Origin: Polyangiaceae bacterium
GTDB taxonomy: Bacteria; Myxococcota_A; Polyangia; Polyangiales; Polyangiaceae
DNA: 64,000 nt
Direction: 5' to 3'
Assembly: GCA_041389725.1 (NCBI GenBank)
Contig: JAWKRG010000008.1
Location: 186,001-250,000 of the forward strand
Position numbers and translations under genes: made by a program. The notes below the pieces were generated by a model that was not told where the DNA came from, ran no database searches, and saw nothing but the letters and a program-made list of their open reading frames with translations. Position 1 is the first letter of the stretch; each line of letters starts with the position of its first letter. Below, piece after piece: positions 7,556 through 15,963 of the stretch.

Positions 7556-8992
7556 ATGACCGCGCGCTACACGCCAACCATCGGCTTGGAGATTCACGCC
7601 CAGCTCTCGACAGCGACGAAGCTGTTCTGTGGCTGCTCCGCCGAGTTCGGCGCGAAACCGAACCGGAACGTGTGCCCCGTGTGCTTGGGGCTGCCTGGGG
7701 CGTTGCCGGCTCTCAATGCCGCGGCCGTCAGGCTGGCGCTTCGCGTCGGGGTGGCCTTAGGCTGCCAGATCCGTGAGCGCAGCGTGTTTGCCCGCAAGAA
7801 CTACTTCTACGCGGACTTGCCCAAGGGCTACCAGATCAGCCAGTACGCCGAACCGATCTGCGAGCACGGTCATGTCGAGGTGGACCTCGACGGTCGAAGC
7901 AAACGCGTCAACATCACTCGGGTGCACATGGAGGAGGACGCGGGCAAGAGCGTGCACGGCGTCGGAGACAAGTCCTGGGTCGACTTGAACCGCGCGGGTG
8001 TGCCCTTGGTCGAGATCGTGAGCGAGCCCGAAATCGAGTCGGCTGCCGAGGCGGCGGCCTACATGAAGACGGTGCGCGACATCCTGGTGTTCTGCGACGT
8101 CAACGACGGCAACTTGGAGCAGGGCAGCCTGCGCTGCGATGCCAACGTGAGCGTGCGCGAAGAGGGGGCTACGGAGCTGGGCACGCGAACGGAGCTGAAG
8201 AACCTGAACAGCTTCCGCTTCCTTTCGCGGGCGATCGAGCTGGAAATCGCGCGCCAGGTCGCCATCGTGTCGTCGGGAGGCCGCGTGGTGCAGGAAACGC
8301 GCAGCTTCGATCCGGAGCAGAACGTCACGCGTACTCTGCGTAGCAAAGAGGACGCCCACGACTACCGCTATTTTCCGGATCCGGACCTGCTGCCCTTGGC
8401 GGTCGATTCCCAGTGGATTGCCGAGGAAGCCCAACGCGTCGGCGAGCTGCCCCTGGCGCGCCGGCAACGCTACGAGTCGGAGCTCGGCCTGAGCGGGCAG
8501 GCGGCGCTGGTCTTGACGCAGCATCCGAAGACCGTGGAACTGTTCGAGGCAGCGCGCGCCCTGGGAGCTGATGCAATCAAGCTTGCCAACTGGATCACCT
8601 CCGAGGCCATGAAGAACGCGCAGATCCACGGGCGCGACGCGGTGTTCTCGGTGAACGCGGCTCAGCTGGCCGAACTGGTTGGCTTGGTGCAGGAGGGGCG
8701 CATCAGCGGCAAGCAGGCAAAAGAGGTATTTGCGGCAATGGAGCATGGCGCGCGCATGCCGTCGGAGATCGTCAAAGAGCGCGGGATGGAGCGCGTCTCG
8801 AACGAGGCTGAGCTATTGCCGATCTGTCAGCAGCTCGTCGCGGAGCACCCCAAGCAAGTCGAACAGATCCGCGACGGGAAGAAGGGAATGTTGGGTTTCT
8901 TCGTCGGTCAGGTGATGAAGCGCACGGGGGGCGCCGCCGATCCGCGGGTGGTGAGCGAGCTACTGACCCGCCTGATCGAAAGCGGTCACTGA
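7556..8992 (+). CDS. gatB: Asp-tRNA(Asn)/Glu-tRNA(Gln) amidotransferase subunit B
   Basis: Subunit B of the GatCAB amidotransferase, which converts mischarged Glu-tRNA(Gln) and Asp-tRNA(Asn) to the amide form in the cytoplasm. The 478 aa are full length. The N-terminus has IGLEIHAQL, then the zinc-binding CGCSAEFG and NVCPVCLGLPG. Later come the kinase-like segment with HMEEDAGKS and LVEIVSEPE, and the C-terminal helical and YqeY-like tail that contacts tRNA. gatA and gatC are not adjacent. It ends convergently with the next minus-strand gene, overlapping by 7 bases. Confidence 0.95.
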   Translation: MTARYTPTIGLEIHAQLSTATKLFCGCSAEFGAKPNRNVCPVCLGLPGALPALNAAAVRLALRVGVALGCQIRERSVFARKNYFYADLPKGYQISQYAEPICEHGHVEVDLDGRSKRVNITRVHMEEDAGKSVHGVGDKSWVDLNRAGVPLVEIVSEPEIESAAEAAAYMKTVRDILVFCDVNDGNLEQGSLRCDANVSVREEGATELGTRTELKNLNSFRFLSRAIELEIARQVAIVSSGGRVVQETRSFDPEQNVTRTLRSKEDAHDYRYFPDPDLLPLAVDSQWIAEEAQRVGELPLARRQRYESELGLSGQAALVLTQHPKTVELFEAARALGADAIKLANWITSEAMKNAQIHGRDAVFSVNAAQLAELVGLVQEGRISGKQAKEVFAAMEHGARMPSEIVKERGMERVSNEAELLPICQQLVAEHPKQVEQIRDGKKGMLGFFVGQVMKRTGGAADPRVVSELLTRLIESGH

Positions 8993-9405
8993 GGCGGGCC
9001 ACCGTACTTGGTGCCGGGTGCGCCATCGTCATCCGGGGGCATCGGCGCGCCATACTCGGCAGCGCCGGAGCCGTCGTCGTCGGGCGGTGCCGGTGCGCCG
9101 TATTCGGCGGCGGGCGCGCCATCGTCGTCAGGGGGCGCGTCATCGGGAGCCGCGATGGTGCTGGTCGGGGCCGGTGCGGCCGGCCCGTCCGGCGGCTGAG
9201 CCGAACCGCCGCATGCGGGCAGTCCCGCTGCCAGCGCGGCGCCCAAGGCGACGCGCGCGCTGCGCGACAGCCGTGCCGTCTGCCGCGCTTCGACGACGGG
9301 AGGAAGCTCACCAAAGCTCACGGCCTGGGCGCAAAACGGACAGGCTGTTTCGTAGGTGTGCATGTGGCGACCGCAGTGCGGGCAGGGCAGGAGTCGGTTT
9401 CGCAT
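8986..9405 (-). CDS. Zinc-ribbon protein with internal hydrophobic segment and acidic repeats
   Basis: 139 aa from the ATG at 9405. Residues 1-30 form a zinc ribbon (Cys8-x2-Cys11, Cys22-x2-Cys25). A hydrophobic segment follows at about 49-65, ending in LPAC, which resembles a lipobox but lies far from the N-terminus. The rest is Pro/Ala/Asp-rich, with an almost perfect repeat (AAEYGAPAPPDDDG at 99-112 and again at 115-128, third copy degenerate). The most economical topology is a cytoplasmic zinc ribbon, one membrane pass and an extracytoplasmic acidic tail. Function unknown. The start was chosen because a TATCCT element ends 7 bases before it. Confidence 0.6.
   Translation of the reverse strand: MRNRLLPCPHCGRHMHTYETACPFCAQAVSFGELPPVVEARQTARLSRSARVALGAALAAGLPACGGSAQPPDGPAAPAPTSTIAAPDDAPPDDDGAPAAEYGAPAPPDDDGSGAAEYGAPMPPDDDGAPGTKYGGPPQ
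9010..9120. repeat. Imperfect 48-bp tandem repeat inside a coding region
   Basis: Two 48-bp units plus a degenerate third encode the repeated residues with the core EYGAP and PPDDDG in the minus-strand zinc-ribbon protein. Copy number may vary between strains. Confidence 0.55.
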
Positions 9406-9412
9406 GGAACCC

Positions 9413-9441
9413 AGGATAGCTCGGATCCGGCGCCGGCCCAA
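9413..9441 (-). promoter_or_regulatory. Candidate promoter of the zinc-ribbon gene (leaderless)
   Basis: On the minus strand TTGGGC (9436-9441), a 17-base spacer and TATCCT (9413-9418) lie 7 bases before the ATG at 9405, so transcription should begin at or beside the start codon. No ribosome binding site is seen. Confidence 0.4.
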
Positions 9442-9485
9442 GACGCCTTGCCTCAGTCCTTACGCTCTGGAAGTCTCGGCGCGTC

Positions 9486-10550
9486 ATGACCGCACTTCCC
9501 CATCCGGCGCCCCTCTCTGGAGCCGACTATTCCGCGGCGGAGCTGATGCCCGATGATTCCCGCGCGGTGCTCCTCGAGCAACGCGAGCTGCCAGACACCG
9601 AGCGCTACGTGTTCGTGGACACCGCCGCGGAGATGGCGCGGGCCATCACGGACATGGTGGTGCGAGGCGCGCCGGCCATCGGCATTGCTGCGGCCTACGG
9701 CATGGTGCTCGCGGCGCGCACCGCGGAACCCTTCGACGCCGAAATGAAGCGCGCCGCGGCGCTTCTGCGCGAGGCGCGTCCGACGGCCGTGAACTTGATG
9801 TGGGCCGTGGACCGGATGCAGGCGCGCGCAGAGGAGGTCGAGGCTCTTGGCAAGCACGACCGCGTCGCAGCGTTGGCGGAGACCGCGCGCGAGATCCATC
9901 GCCAGGATGTGGCTGCATGCGTGGCCATGGGGCGGCTCGGTGCCGAGCGCGTGCCCGACGGCGCAACGATTCTCACCCACTGCAACGCCGGCGCTCTTGC
10001 AACCGGGGGCTACGGCACGGCCCTTGGCGTGATCCGCGCCGCTCGCGATGCTGGCAAGCAGATCCGCGTCTTCGCAGACGAAACGCGGCCCTATCTTCAG
10101 GGTGCGCGACTGACGGCGTGGGAACTCTCGCGGGACGGCATCGACGTGACGGTGATCGCTGATTGCGCCGCAGCCAGCCTGTTCGCGGCCGATCGTATCG
10201 ATCTGGCGGTGGTCGGTGCGGACCGCATTGCGGCCAACGGCGACGTCGCGAACAAGATCGGCACCTACGGCGTGGCGGTCATGTGCCGCGCCCACGATCG
10301 CCCGCTGTTCGTCGCCGCGCCCTGGAGCACCGTGGACCTCGAGTGCGACAGCGGGGCCGCCATCGTCATCGAAGAGCGCGGCGCCGAGGAGCTCACGCGG
10401 CTTGGGCAGCGTCGGGTGGTGCCCGCTGCTGCCAAGGTGCAAAACCCCGCGTTCGACGTCACCCCGGCAGCGCTGGTGCGTGCCCTGTTCACGGAGCGCG
10501 GTGCCATAGAGCCCCTGGGGCGTGCCGCCCTGCGCGCGATCGCTCCCTGA
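9486..10550 (+). CDS. mtnA: S-methyl-5-thioribose-1-phosphate isomerase
   Basis: Methionine-salvage enzyme that isomerises 5-methylthioribose-1-phosphate to the ribulose form; eIF2B-like fold. The 354 aa are typical. Signatures are VRGAPAIGIAAAYG near residue 57, HCNAGALATGGYGTA near 165, DETRPYLQGARLTAWEL near 200 and GADRIAANGDVANKIGTY near 243, which together carry the catalytic Cys and Asp. No other salvage genes are adjacent. A conserved relative is eIF2B-type ribose-1,5-bisphosphate isomerase, but the residue pattern fits MtnA. Confidence 0.92.
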   Translation: MTALPHPAPLSGADYSAAELMPDDSRAVLLEQRELPDTERYVFVDTAAEMARAITDMVVRGAPAIGIAAAYGMVLAARTAEPFDAEMKRAAALLREARPTAVNLMWAVDRMQARAEEVEALGKHDRVAALAETAREIHRQDVAACVAMGRLGAERVPDGATILTHCNAGALATGGYGTALGVIRAARDAGKQIRVFADETRPYLQGARLTAWELSRDGIDVTVIADCAAASLFAADRIDLAVVGADRIAANGDVANKIGTYGVAVMCRAHDRPLFVAAPWSTVDLECDSGAAIVIEERGAEELTRLGQRRVVPAAAKVQNPAFDVTPAALVRALFTERGAIEPLGRAALRAIAP

Positions 10551-10594
10551 CGCTTCCTCGGGGCATTGGGGTGCTTCCCGCGCGTTTGCCCCCC

Positions 10595-10623
10595 TGGCCA
10601 GGCGCGGCGGGCAAGCCTATGGT
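10595..10623 (+). promoter_or_regulatory. Candidate promoter of lipA (leaderless)
   Basis: TGGCCA (10595-10600), a 17-base spacer and TATGGT (10618-10623) are followed by 6 bases and the lipA GTG at 10630. The spacing predicts a transcript that starts at the start codon. Confidence 0.4.
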
Positions 10624-10629
10624 CCCTGC

Positions 10630-11610
10630 GTGAGCGAACCGAGCCCCAGCAAGGCAGAGCGAAAGCCCGAGTGGCTGAAGGTCCGGGCGCCGGGCGGCCA
10701 GCGCTACACGGAGTTGAAGCAGACGCTGCGCGGCCTCGACCTGAACACCGTGTGCGAAGAAGCACACTGCCCCAACGTCGGGGAGTGCTGGAGCGCTGGG
10801 ACGGCCACGGTGATGGTGCTGGGACACACCTGCACTCGCGGTTGCAGGTTCTGCGCCGTCACTACCGGCAACCCACGAGGTGCGGTCGACCCCCGCGAGC
10901 CCGAACACGTGGCGCGAGCCATTGCGAAGCTCGAACTCGACTACGTCGTGCTGACGATGGTCGACCGCGACGACATGCTCGACGGAGGCGCCGCGCACGT
11001 CGCGCGAAGCATCGCGGCGATTCACCGTGAGTGCCCAGGACTGTACGTCGAAGCGCTGGTGTCGGACTTCTGTGGGCGCACTCGCGACGTGGAGACGGTG
11101 CTGGCCTCGTCTCCGGAGGTGTTCGCCCACAATGTAGAGGTGGTGCGTCGGCTCACGCCGCTGATCCGCGACGCGCGCTGTAGCTACGATCAGAGCTTGA
11201 GCGTCCTGGCGCACGCGAAGCAAGTCGCACCGGAGCGCTTCGTCAAGAGCTCGATCATGGTGGGCATTGGTGAGCACGATGAGGAAGTGCTGGAGACGCT
11301 CGGTGATCTCCGGCGCGCCGGCGTGGATATCGTGACGCTGGGACAGTACTTGCGACCCTCGCCCAAACACGCGGCAGTGGCCCGCTACGCACCCCCCGAG
11401 GACTTCGAGCGCTGGGCCGAGCACGCGCGAGGCATGGGCTTCGCCTACGTGGCTTCGGGCCCCTTGGTGCGCTCGAGCTATCACGCCGCCGAGGCGTTCG
11501 TCCGCGCCGTGGGCGGGCCGGCCCCGGACCGCGACGGCTCCGAAGCCTGGAAAGACCCCTCGATTCTGCCGCGGGAGTCCCTGCTGCGCCGCGTCGGCCC
11601 TCGACGCTGA
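10630..11610 (+). CDS. lipA: Lipoyl synthase
   Basis: Radical SAM enzyme that inserts two sulfurs into octanoyl groups on E2 and H proteins to make lipoyl cofactors. From the GTG at 10630 it has 326 aa. The auxiliary cluster motif is CEEAHCPNVGEC (Cys42, 47, 53). The radical SAM motif is CTRGCRFC (Cys68, 72, 75). The frame is open upstream into the end of mtnA, but that region has no family similarity, and a TATGGT element 6 bases before the GTG supports this start. It lies upstream of the 2-oxoacid dehydrogenase genes, whose E2 needs lipoate. Confidence 0.93.
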   Translation: MSEPSPSKAERKPEWLKVRAPGGQRYTELKQTLRGLDLNTVCEEAHCPNVGECWSAGTATVMVLGHTCTRGCRFCAVTTGNPRGAVDPREPEHVARAIAKLELDYVVLTMVDRDDMLDGGAAHVARSIAAIHRECPGLYVEALVSDFCGRTRDVETVLASSPEVFAHNVEVVRRLTPLIRDARCSYDQSLSVLAHAKQVAPERFVKSSIMVGIGEHDEEVLETLGDLRRAGVDIVTLGQYLRPSPKHAAVARYAPPEDFERWAEHARGMGFAYVASGPLVRSSYHAAEAFVRAVGGPAPDRDGSEAWKDPSILPRESLLRRVGPRR

Positions 11611-11635
11611 CGCCGCGGGCGCTTTCGGCTAGGCT
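11607..11635 (+). promoter_or_regulatory. Candidate promoter of the TerB-like gene
   Basis: CTGACG (11607-11612), a 17-base spacer and TAGGCT (11630-11635). The lipA stop codon TGA is embedded in the -35 element. Transcription would start about 20 bases before the ATG at 11662. Confidence 0.5.
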
Positions 11636-11661
11636 GCGCCGGCTATTTTCGAGGACCCGAG

Positions 11662-12231
11662 ATGACCGCCCCGGACGAAGACCTGCTCGAGCGCGTGGCC
11701 AACAAACTGAGCCTGCCTCCCTCCTACGCCGAAGAGGGAACCAAATCGTCGATCCTCACCGTCGCGGCGGCTTCCTACGGAGCCAAGCCGACCACGGACG
11801 ACATCACTCAGCCCACGGGATTCGATCCCGACGCGGCCGCGCTCTTCGAAGCGGTAGTGGAGGCTGCCTTCTTGGTCGCCAACGCCGACGGGGACTTCGA
11901 CGCTACCGAGCGGGCGACCTTCGAACACGTCGTGTTGTCGGCGTGCGAAGGTGTCGTGGGTCAAGGCCAGGTTCATGCACTGATCGCTGACCTCGAGGAC
12001 TTGATGCACGAGGATGGCATCGACAAGCGCGTGCAAATGGTCGCACGAACGGTCACACGACCGGAGCACGCGCAAGAGGTCCTGCGGGTTGCAGCACTGC
12101 TGGCCCACGTTTCGGGTGGCGTGAGCGACGTCGAGCGGGACGTGCTCGACAAGCTGACCCAAGCGTTCGAAGCGTCGGATGACGCTCTGCAGCGTGCGCT
12201 GAGCGAAGCGCAGCAAGCCCTCGCCGAATGA
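11662..12231 (+). CDS. TerB-like helical protein
   Basis: 189 aa without signal peptide or membrane segment. Residues about 60-185 are helical and resemble the TerB (tellurite-resistance) fold. The stretch LVANADGDFDATERATFEHVV is the usual first TerB metal-binding-like motif, and a related pattern recurs near HVSGGVSDVERDVLDKL. Other ter genes are absent, so tellurite resistance is not implied. It lies between lipA and E1alpha with its own promoter and a terminator, so it may simply be a neighbour. Biochemical role unknown. Confidence 0.7.
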   Translation: MTAPDEDLLERVANKLSLPPSYAEEGTKSSILTVAAASYGAKPTTDDITQPTGFDPDAAALFEAVVEAAFLVANADGDFDATERATFEHVVLSACEGVVGQGQVHALIADLEDLMHEDGIDKRVQMVARTVTRPEHAQEVLRVAALLAHVSGGVSDVERDVLDKLTQAFEASDDALQRALSEAQQALAE

Positions 12232-12260
12232 CGCGGCGCGCGTTTCGCGCATCGCGGACA

Positions 12261-12284
12261 AAAACGACCCCCATGGGGGTTTTC
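12261..12284 (+). terminator. Candidate terminator after the TerB-like gene
   Basis: A hairpin AAAAC(GA)CCCCC-AT-GGGGGTTTT: a GC stem with an A-tract before it and a short T-tract after it. It also works on the other strand. It overlaps the -35 of the next promoter. Confidence 0.55.
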
Positions 12285-12309
12285 CGAGAGCAGCCCTATC
12301 GACTAGGCT
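12281..12309 (+). promoter_or_regulatory. Candidate promoter of the E1alpha-E1beta-E2 operon
   Basis: TTTCCG (12281-12286), a 17-base spacer and TAGGCT (12304-12309); the start would be about 24 bases before the ATG at 12340. The -10 is the same hexamer as before the TerB-like gene. Confidence 0.4.
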
Positions 12310-12339
12310 GCCAGCGGCCGACGGCGCCGCAGAGAAACA

Positions 12340-13470
12340 ATGATGAGCACCGCAATCTCGACAGTCACCGACCCGAACCGAGCCGGTAGCGGCGTGGTGC
12401 GGGTCCTTCGCGAAGACGGCAGCCTGGACCCAGAGCACGACCCGAAGTTGTCGAGCCAGGAAGTCGTGCACCTATACCGAACGATGCTGCTCACTCGTAT
12501 CACCGATGAGCGCTTGGTGACCCTGCAGCGGCAGGGGCGCATCGGTTTTCACATCGGCTCCCTGGGCGAAGAAGCTGCGATCATCGGGTCGGCGTTCGCC
12601 ATGCGCAAGCAGGACTGGATTTTCCCCTGCTACCGCGAGTTCGGTGCGGGCCTTCTGCGTGGCTTCGAGTTCCAGCGCTACATGGACAACATGTACGGCA
12701 ACCGCAACGACCCGGTCAAAGGGCGGCAGATGCCCGATCACTACAGCTGTCGCGCAGCCCACTTCGGATCCGTGAGTTCGCCCATCGGGACTCAGATCAC
12801 TCAGGCCATGGGATTTGCCTGGGGGGCGAAGATCAGCAAGGAAGACTTGGCCTGCCTGGTCTACTTCGGTGACGGCTCGACCAGCTCGAACGAATTTCAC
12901 AATGGGCTCAACTTCGCAGGCGTGTTCGCCGCGCCGGTGGTCTTCTTCTGTCGCAACAACGGTTGGGCCATCAGCGTGCCCACCGAGCGCCAGACGGCGA
13001 GCCGCACCTTCGCCGAGAAGGGAGTTGCCTACGGCGTGCCGGGCGTGCGGGTGGATGGCAACGACGTGTTCGCCGTGGTCAGCGCGACGCGTCGGGCCGT
13101 GGCACGAGCGTCCGCAGGCAAAGGTCCGACGTTGATCGAGGCCATCACCTATCGCATGGGGGGGCACTCCACCAGCGACGACCCCACCCGCTACCGCAAG
13201 CAAGACGAACTCGAGCCCTGGGTGGCTCGGGACCCCCTCGAACGCCTGCGCGGCTTCTTGGAGAAGGCGGGGCACTGGAGCGCGGCGGAAGAAGAGAGAA
13301 CCCGCAGCGAGATCGATCGCCAAGTCAAGGAGGCGGTTTCGCGTGCGGAAAGCACGCCACCTCCGGATCTGGCTTCGATGTTCGAGGACGTATTTGCGAC
13401 GCTGCCTTGGTACTTGCAAGAACAGCGCGACGAGTTGCTGAGCGGACCGCGTGCCCCGTCCGGGCACTGA
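12340..13470 (+). CDS. 2-oxoacid dehydrogenase E1 component, alpha subunit
   Basis: Thiamine-diphosphate-dependent decarboxylase subunit (376 aa) of a branched-chain 2-oxoacid or pyruvate dehydrogenase complex. Visible signatures are RQGRIGFHIGSLGEEAA, GRQMPDHYSC, and the ThDP motif GDGSTSSNEFHNGLNFAGV, followed by a FCRNNGWAIS segment. The phosphorylation-loop region YRMGGHSTSDDPTRYR is as in branched-chain E1alpha. These features favour a branched-chain (BkdA-type) enzyme over pyruvate dehydrogenase, but substrate cannot be settled from sequence. It is 17 bases upstream of E1beta in an operon. Confidence 0.88.
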   Translation: MMSTAISTVTDPNRAGSGVVRVLREDGSLDPEHDPKLSSQEVVHLYRTMLLTRITDERLVTLQRQGRIGFHIGSLGEEAAIIGSAFAMRKQDWIFPCYREFGAGLLRGFEFQRYMDNMYGNRNDPVKGRQMPDHYSCRAAHFGSVSSPIGTQITQAMGFAWGAKISKEDLACLVYFGDGSTSSNEFHNGLNFAGVFAAPVVFFCRNNGWAISVPTERQTASRTFAEKGVAYGVPGVRVDGNDVFAVVSATRRAVARASAGKGPTLIEAITYRMGGHSTSDDPTRYRKQDELEPWVARDPLERLRGFLEKAGHWSAAEEERTRSEIDRQVKEAVSRAESTPPPDLASMFEDVFATLPWYLQEQRDELLSGPRAPSGH

Positions 13471-13487
13471 AGTTACGGAGAACGACC

Positions 13488-14462
13488 ATGCCGCAGATGA
13501 ACATGGTGCAAGCCATCAACGACGCTCTGCGCGTCGCGATGAAAAAGAACGACAAGATCGTGCTGATGGGCGAAGACGTCGGCAAGGTTGGCGGAGTGTT
13601 CCGCGTGACCGCGGGTCTGTTCGACGAGTTTGGGGACGACCGCGTGATCGATACTCCGCTCAGCGAAGGCGGCATCATCGGCGCGGCGGCAGGGATGGCG
13701 CTCTATGGCATGCTGCCGATCCCGGAAATTCAGTTCTCGGACTTCATCTGGCCCGCCTTCGATCAGATCATCAGTGAGGTGGCGAAGTATCGCTACCGCT
13801 CCGGGGGCGAGTACCCCTGCAAGATGGTGATACGCACGCCTGTGGGAGGCGGGATTCGGGGTGGCCACTACCACTCGCAGCACCCCGAGGCGCCCTTCAT
13901 CCACACGGCGGGGCTGAAGGTGGTGTGTCCGACCAACCCCTACGACGCGAAGGGTCTGCTGCTCGCTTGCATCGAGGATCCAGACCCCGTGCTGTTCTTC
14001 GAACCGAAGCGCATCTACCGTGCGGCCAAGGGTGACGTGCCTGAAGGCAGCTACACGGTGCCCTTGGAAAGCGCGAGCGTGGTGCGCGAGGGGCGCGACG
14101 TCACCGTCGTCACCTACGGAGCCATGCTTTATGAGAGCCTGGATGCTGCCGAAAAGGCCGAGGCCCAGGGGGTGGACTGCGAAGTCATCGACCTGCGAAC
14201 GCTGTGGCCGCTAGACGTGACCACGGTGATGGAGAGCGTGAAGAAGACGGGGCGCGTCGTGATCGTGCATGAAGCACCGAAGACCTGCGGCTTCGGGTCC
14301 GAACTCGTCAGCCTGCTGTGCGAAAAGGTCTTCTATCATTTGCAGGCTCCGCCGAAGCGCGTGACCGGGTTTGATACGCCGTTCCCGTACACTTTGGAGA
14401 TGGAGTATCTGCCGCTATCTCATCGAATCCTGCCAGCCGTGGTGGAGACGGCTCGCGCCTGA
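13488..14462 (+). CDS. 2-oxoacid dehydrogenase E1 component, beta subunit
   Basis: 324 aa; pairs with the upstream alpha subunit to form the heterotetrameric E1. It begins MPQMNMVQAIND and carries the beta-subunit hallmarks LMGEDVGKVGGVFRVT, DTPLSEGGIIGAAAGMA and PVGGGIRGGHYHSQHPEA. The C-terminal transketolase domain has VVTYGAM and VIDLRTLWPLD. A much longer open frame reads back through the alpha gene but is only a shadow. The ATG at 13488 has a GGAG at 13477-13480 with normal spacing. Substrate is likely branched-chain 2-oxoacids, as for the alpha subunit. Confidence 0.9.
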   Translation: MPQMNMVQAINDALRVAMKKNDKIVLMGEDVGKVGGVFRVTAGLFDEFGDDRVIDTPLSEGGIIGAAAGMALYGMLPIPEIQFSDFIWPAFDQIISEVAKYRYRSGGEYPCKMVIRTPVGGGIRGGHYHSQHPEAPFIHTAGLKVVCPTNPYDAKGLLLACIEDPDPVLFFEPKRIYRAAKGDVPEGSYTVPLESASVVREGRDVTVVTYGAMLYESLDAAEKAEAQGVDCEVIDLRTLWPLDVTTVMESVKKTGRVVIVHEAPKTCGFGSELVSLLCEKVFYHLQAPPKRVTGFDTPFPYTLEMEYLPLSHRILPAVVETARA

Positions 14463-14480
14463 ATCTGCGAGGACAAGAGT

Positions 14481-15857
14481 ATGAGTCGCTTCGAATTCAA
14501 GCTACCCGACATTGGCGAGGGCGTGACCGAGGGGGAGATCGTCAGCTGGTTGATCAAGGTCGGTGACGAGCTCGCCGAAGACCAGGACATGGTCGAGGTC
14601 ATGACCGACAAGGCGACGGTGACGATCGGTGCGCCGAAGGCGGGCGTCGTGGTGCAGCTGGGCGGCAAGGAGGGCGACGTGGTTGCCGTCGGCAGTGTGC
14701 TGGTCGTGCTGGATCTCGCGGTAGGCGAGGGGACGAGCAAGTCCGGAAACGGCGTGCAACCCGTGGCAGAGGCCGCGACGGCCGAGCCAGCCGCGACGGC
14801 GGTGGGCGATATCAAGGAGTCGCTGCCCGGGATGGGCGCTCGTCCTGCGCGTGCGGCGGCGGCTCGTCCTGCAGCGGCAGCGGGGCACTTCACCGAAAAG
14901 CCGTTGGCGGCGCCCGCGACGCGCAAGCTAGCGAGGGAGCTCGGTGTCGACTTGCGGCAGGTTCCACCTACGGGTCCAGCGGAACGCGTCACCCGCGAAG
15001 ACGTGGAACGTTTCGCGCGGGGCGCGGCGACGATGAGCGTCCCGGGTGCAGAGCGCTCGCCCGGCGCTCAGCGCTCCTCCCCCACGACCACCATGGCTCC
15101 AGAGCCCACCCCGGTTCCCGAGGCCCGGCGCGCGCCGCCGGTCGCCGTGGCCGTCGGGGATCAGCGGATCCCCATCCGCGGGATCCGACGCCGCATCTTC
15201 GAGAACATGGCTCGCAGCAAGCATACTGCAGCCCACTTCACCTACGTAGACGAGTGCGACGTCACGCAGTTGCGAGCGCTGCGCGAGCGCACACGGTCGA
15301 TCGCCGAGCGCGAGGGCCTCAAGCTCACGTTCCTGCCCTTCATCGTCAAGGCGGTCGTGGCGGCCCTGCGTGTGCACCCGACGCTGAACTGCGTGGTGGA
15401 TGAAGCAGCCCAAGAAATGGTGCTGAAGTCCCACTACGATATCGGGATTGCCGCCGCGACCGACGCGGGGTTGACCGTGCCGGTCTTGCGGCACGTGGAG
15501 CAGATGAGCATCCTCGACATCGCACGCGAGCTGGATCGCCTCGGAGAAGATGCCCGCGCCGGAAAGCTACGGATGGAGGATCTGGGGGGCTCGGGCTTCA
15601 CCATCACCTCCCTGGGCAAGCTTGGTGGCCTGTTCGCGACTCCAATCGTCAACTACCCGGAAGTCGCGATTCTGGGGGTGCACGAAATGAAGAAGCGGCC
15701 GGTGGTGAAAGGGGACCAGATCGTCATTGGCGAGGTGATGTTGCTTTCCCTGAGCTTCGACCACCGCCTGATCGATGGCCATGTTGGGGCGGCCTTTGCC
15801 CGTACGCTGATCGAGTTCCTCGAGGAGCCCGATCGTCTGCTCGTCAGCATGAGCTGA
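14481..15857 (+). CDS. 2-oxoacid dehydrogenase E2 component (dihydrolipoamide acyltransferase)
   Basis: 458 aa core of the complex. In order: one lipoyl domain (residues 1-78, modified Lys in MTDKATVTIG), an Ala/Pro linker, a peripheral subunit-binding domain (about 145-180, TRKLARELGVDL and VTREDVERF), a second linker, and the catalytic domain (about 225-458). The active-site motif is SFDHRLIDGHVGAAF. Acyl groups pass from E1 to CoA through the lipoyl arm. It is 18 bases downstream of E1beta. No E3 (lpd) gene follows, so E3 must be encoded elsewhere. Confidence 0.9.
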   Translation: MSRFEFKLPDIGEGVTEGEIVSWLIKVGDELAEDQDMVEVMTDKATVTIGAPKAGVVVQLGGKEGDVVAVGSVLVVLDLAVGEGTSKSGNGVQPVAEAATAEPAATAVGDIKESLPGMGARPARAAAARPAAAAGHFTEKPLAAPATRKLARELGVDLRQVPPTGPAERVTREDVERFARGAATMSVPGAERSPGAQRSSPTTTMAPEPTPVPEARRAPPVAVAVGDQRIPIRGIRRRIFENMARSKHTAAHFTYVDECDVTQLRALRERTRSIAEREGLKLTFLPFIVKAVVAALRVHPTLNCVVDEAAQEMVLKSHYDIGIAAATDAGLTVPVLRHVEQMSILDIARELDRLGEDARAGKLRMEDLGGSGFTITSLGKLGGLFATPIVNYPEVAILGVHEMKKRPVVKGDQIVIGEVMLLSLSFDHRLIDGHVGAAFARTLIEFLEEPDRLLVSMS

Positions 15858-15963
15858 GGTCGTTGCTCGCCCCGGCCTCGGCGAGGGGGATGTAAGTGTA
15901 TGTAGGCACGCCCGCTTCCTCGCGAAGTACGACAATCCGCGGTAGCCTGGGGAGGAGAAAAAC

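Noticed and set aside
9450..9485. A SAM riboswitch before mtnA
   Set aside because: The gap is too short and shows no conserved riboswitch elements.
11662..12231. A tellurite-resistance operon
   Set aside because: Only one TerB-like gene is present; no terC, terD or terZ relatives are nearby.
12963..13487. Upstream extension of the E1beta frame
   Set aside because: It overlaps E1alpha fully and has no family similarity; the ATG at 13488 has a proper ribosome binding site.
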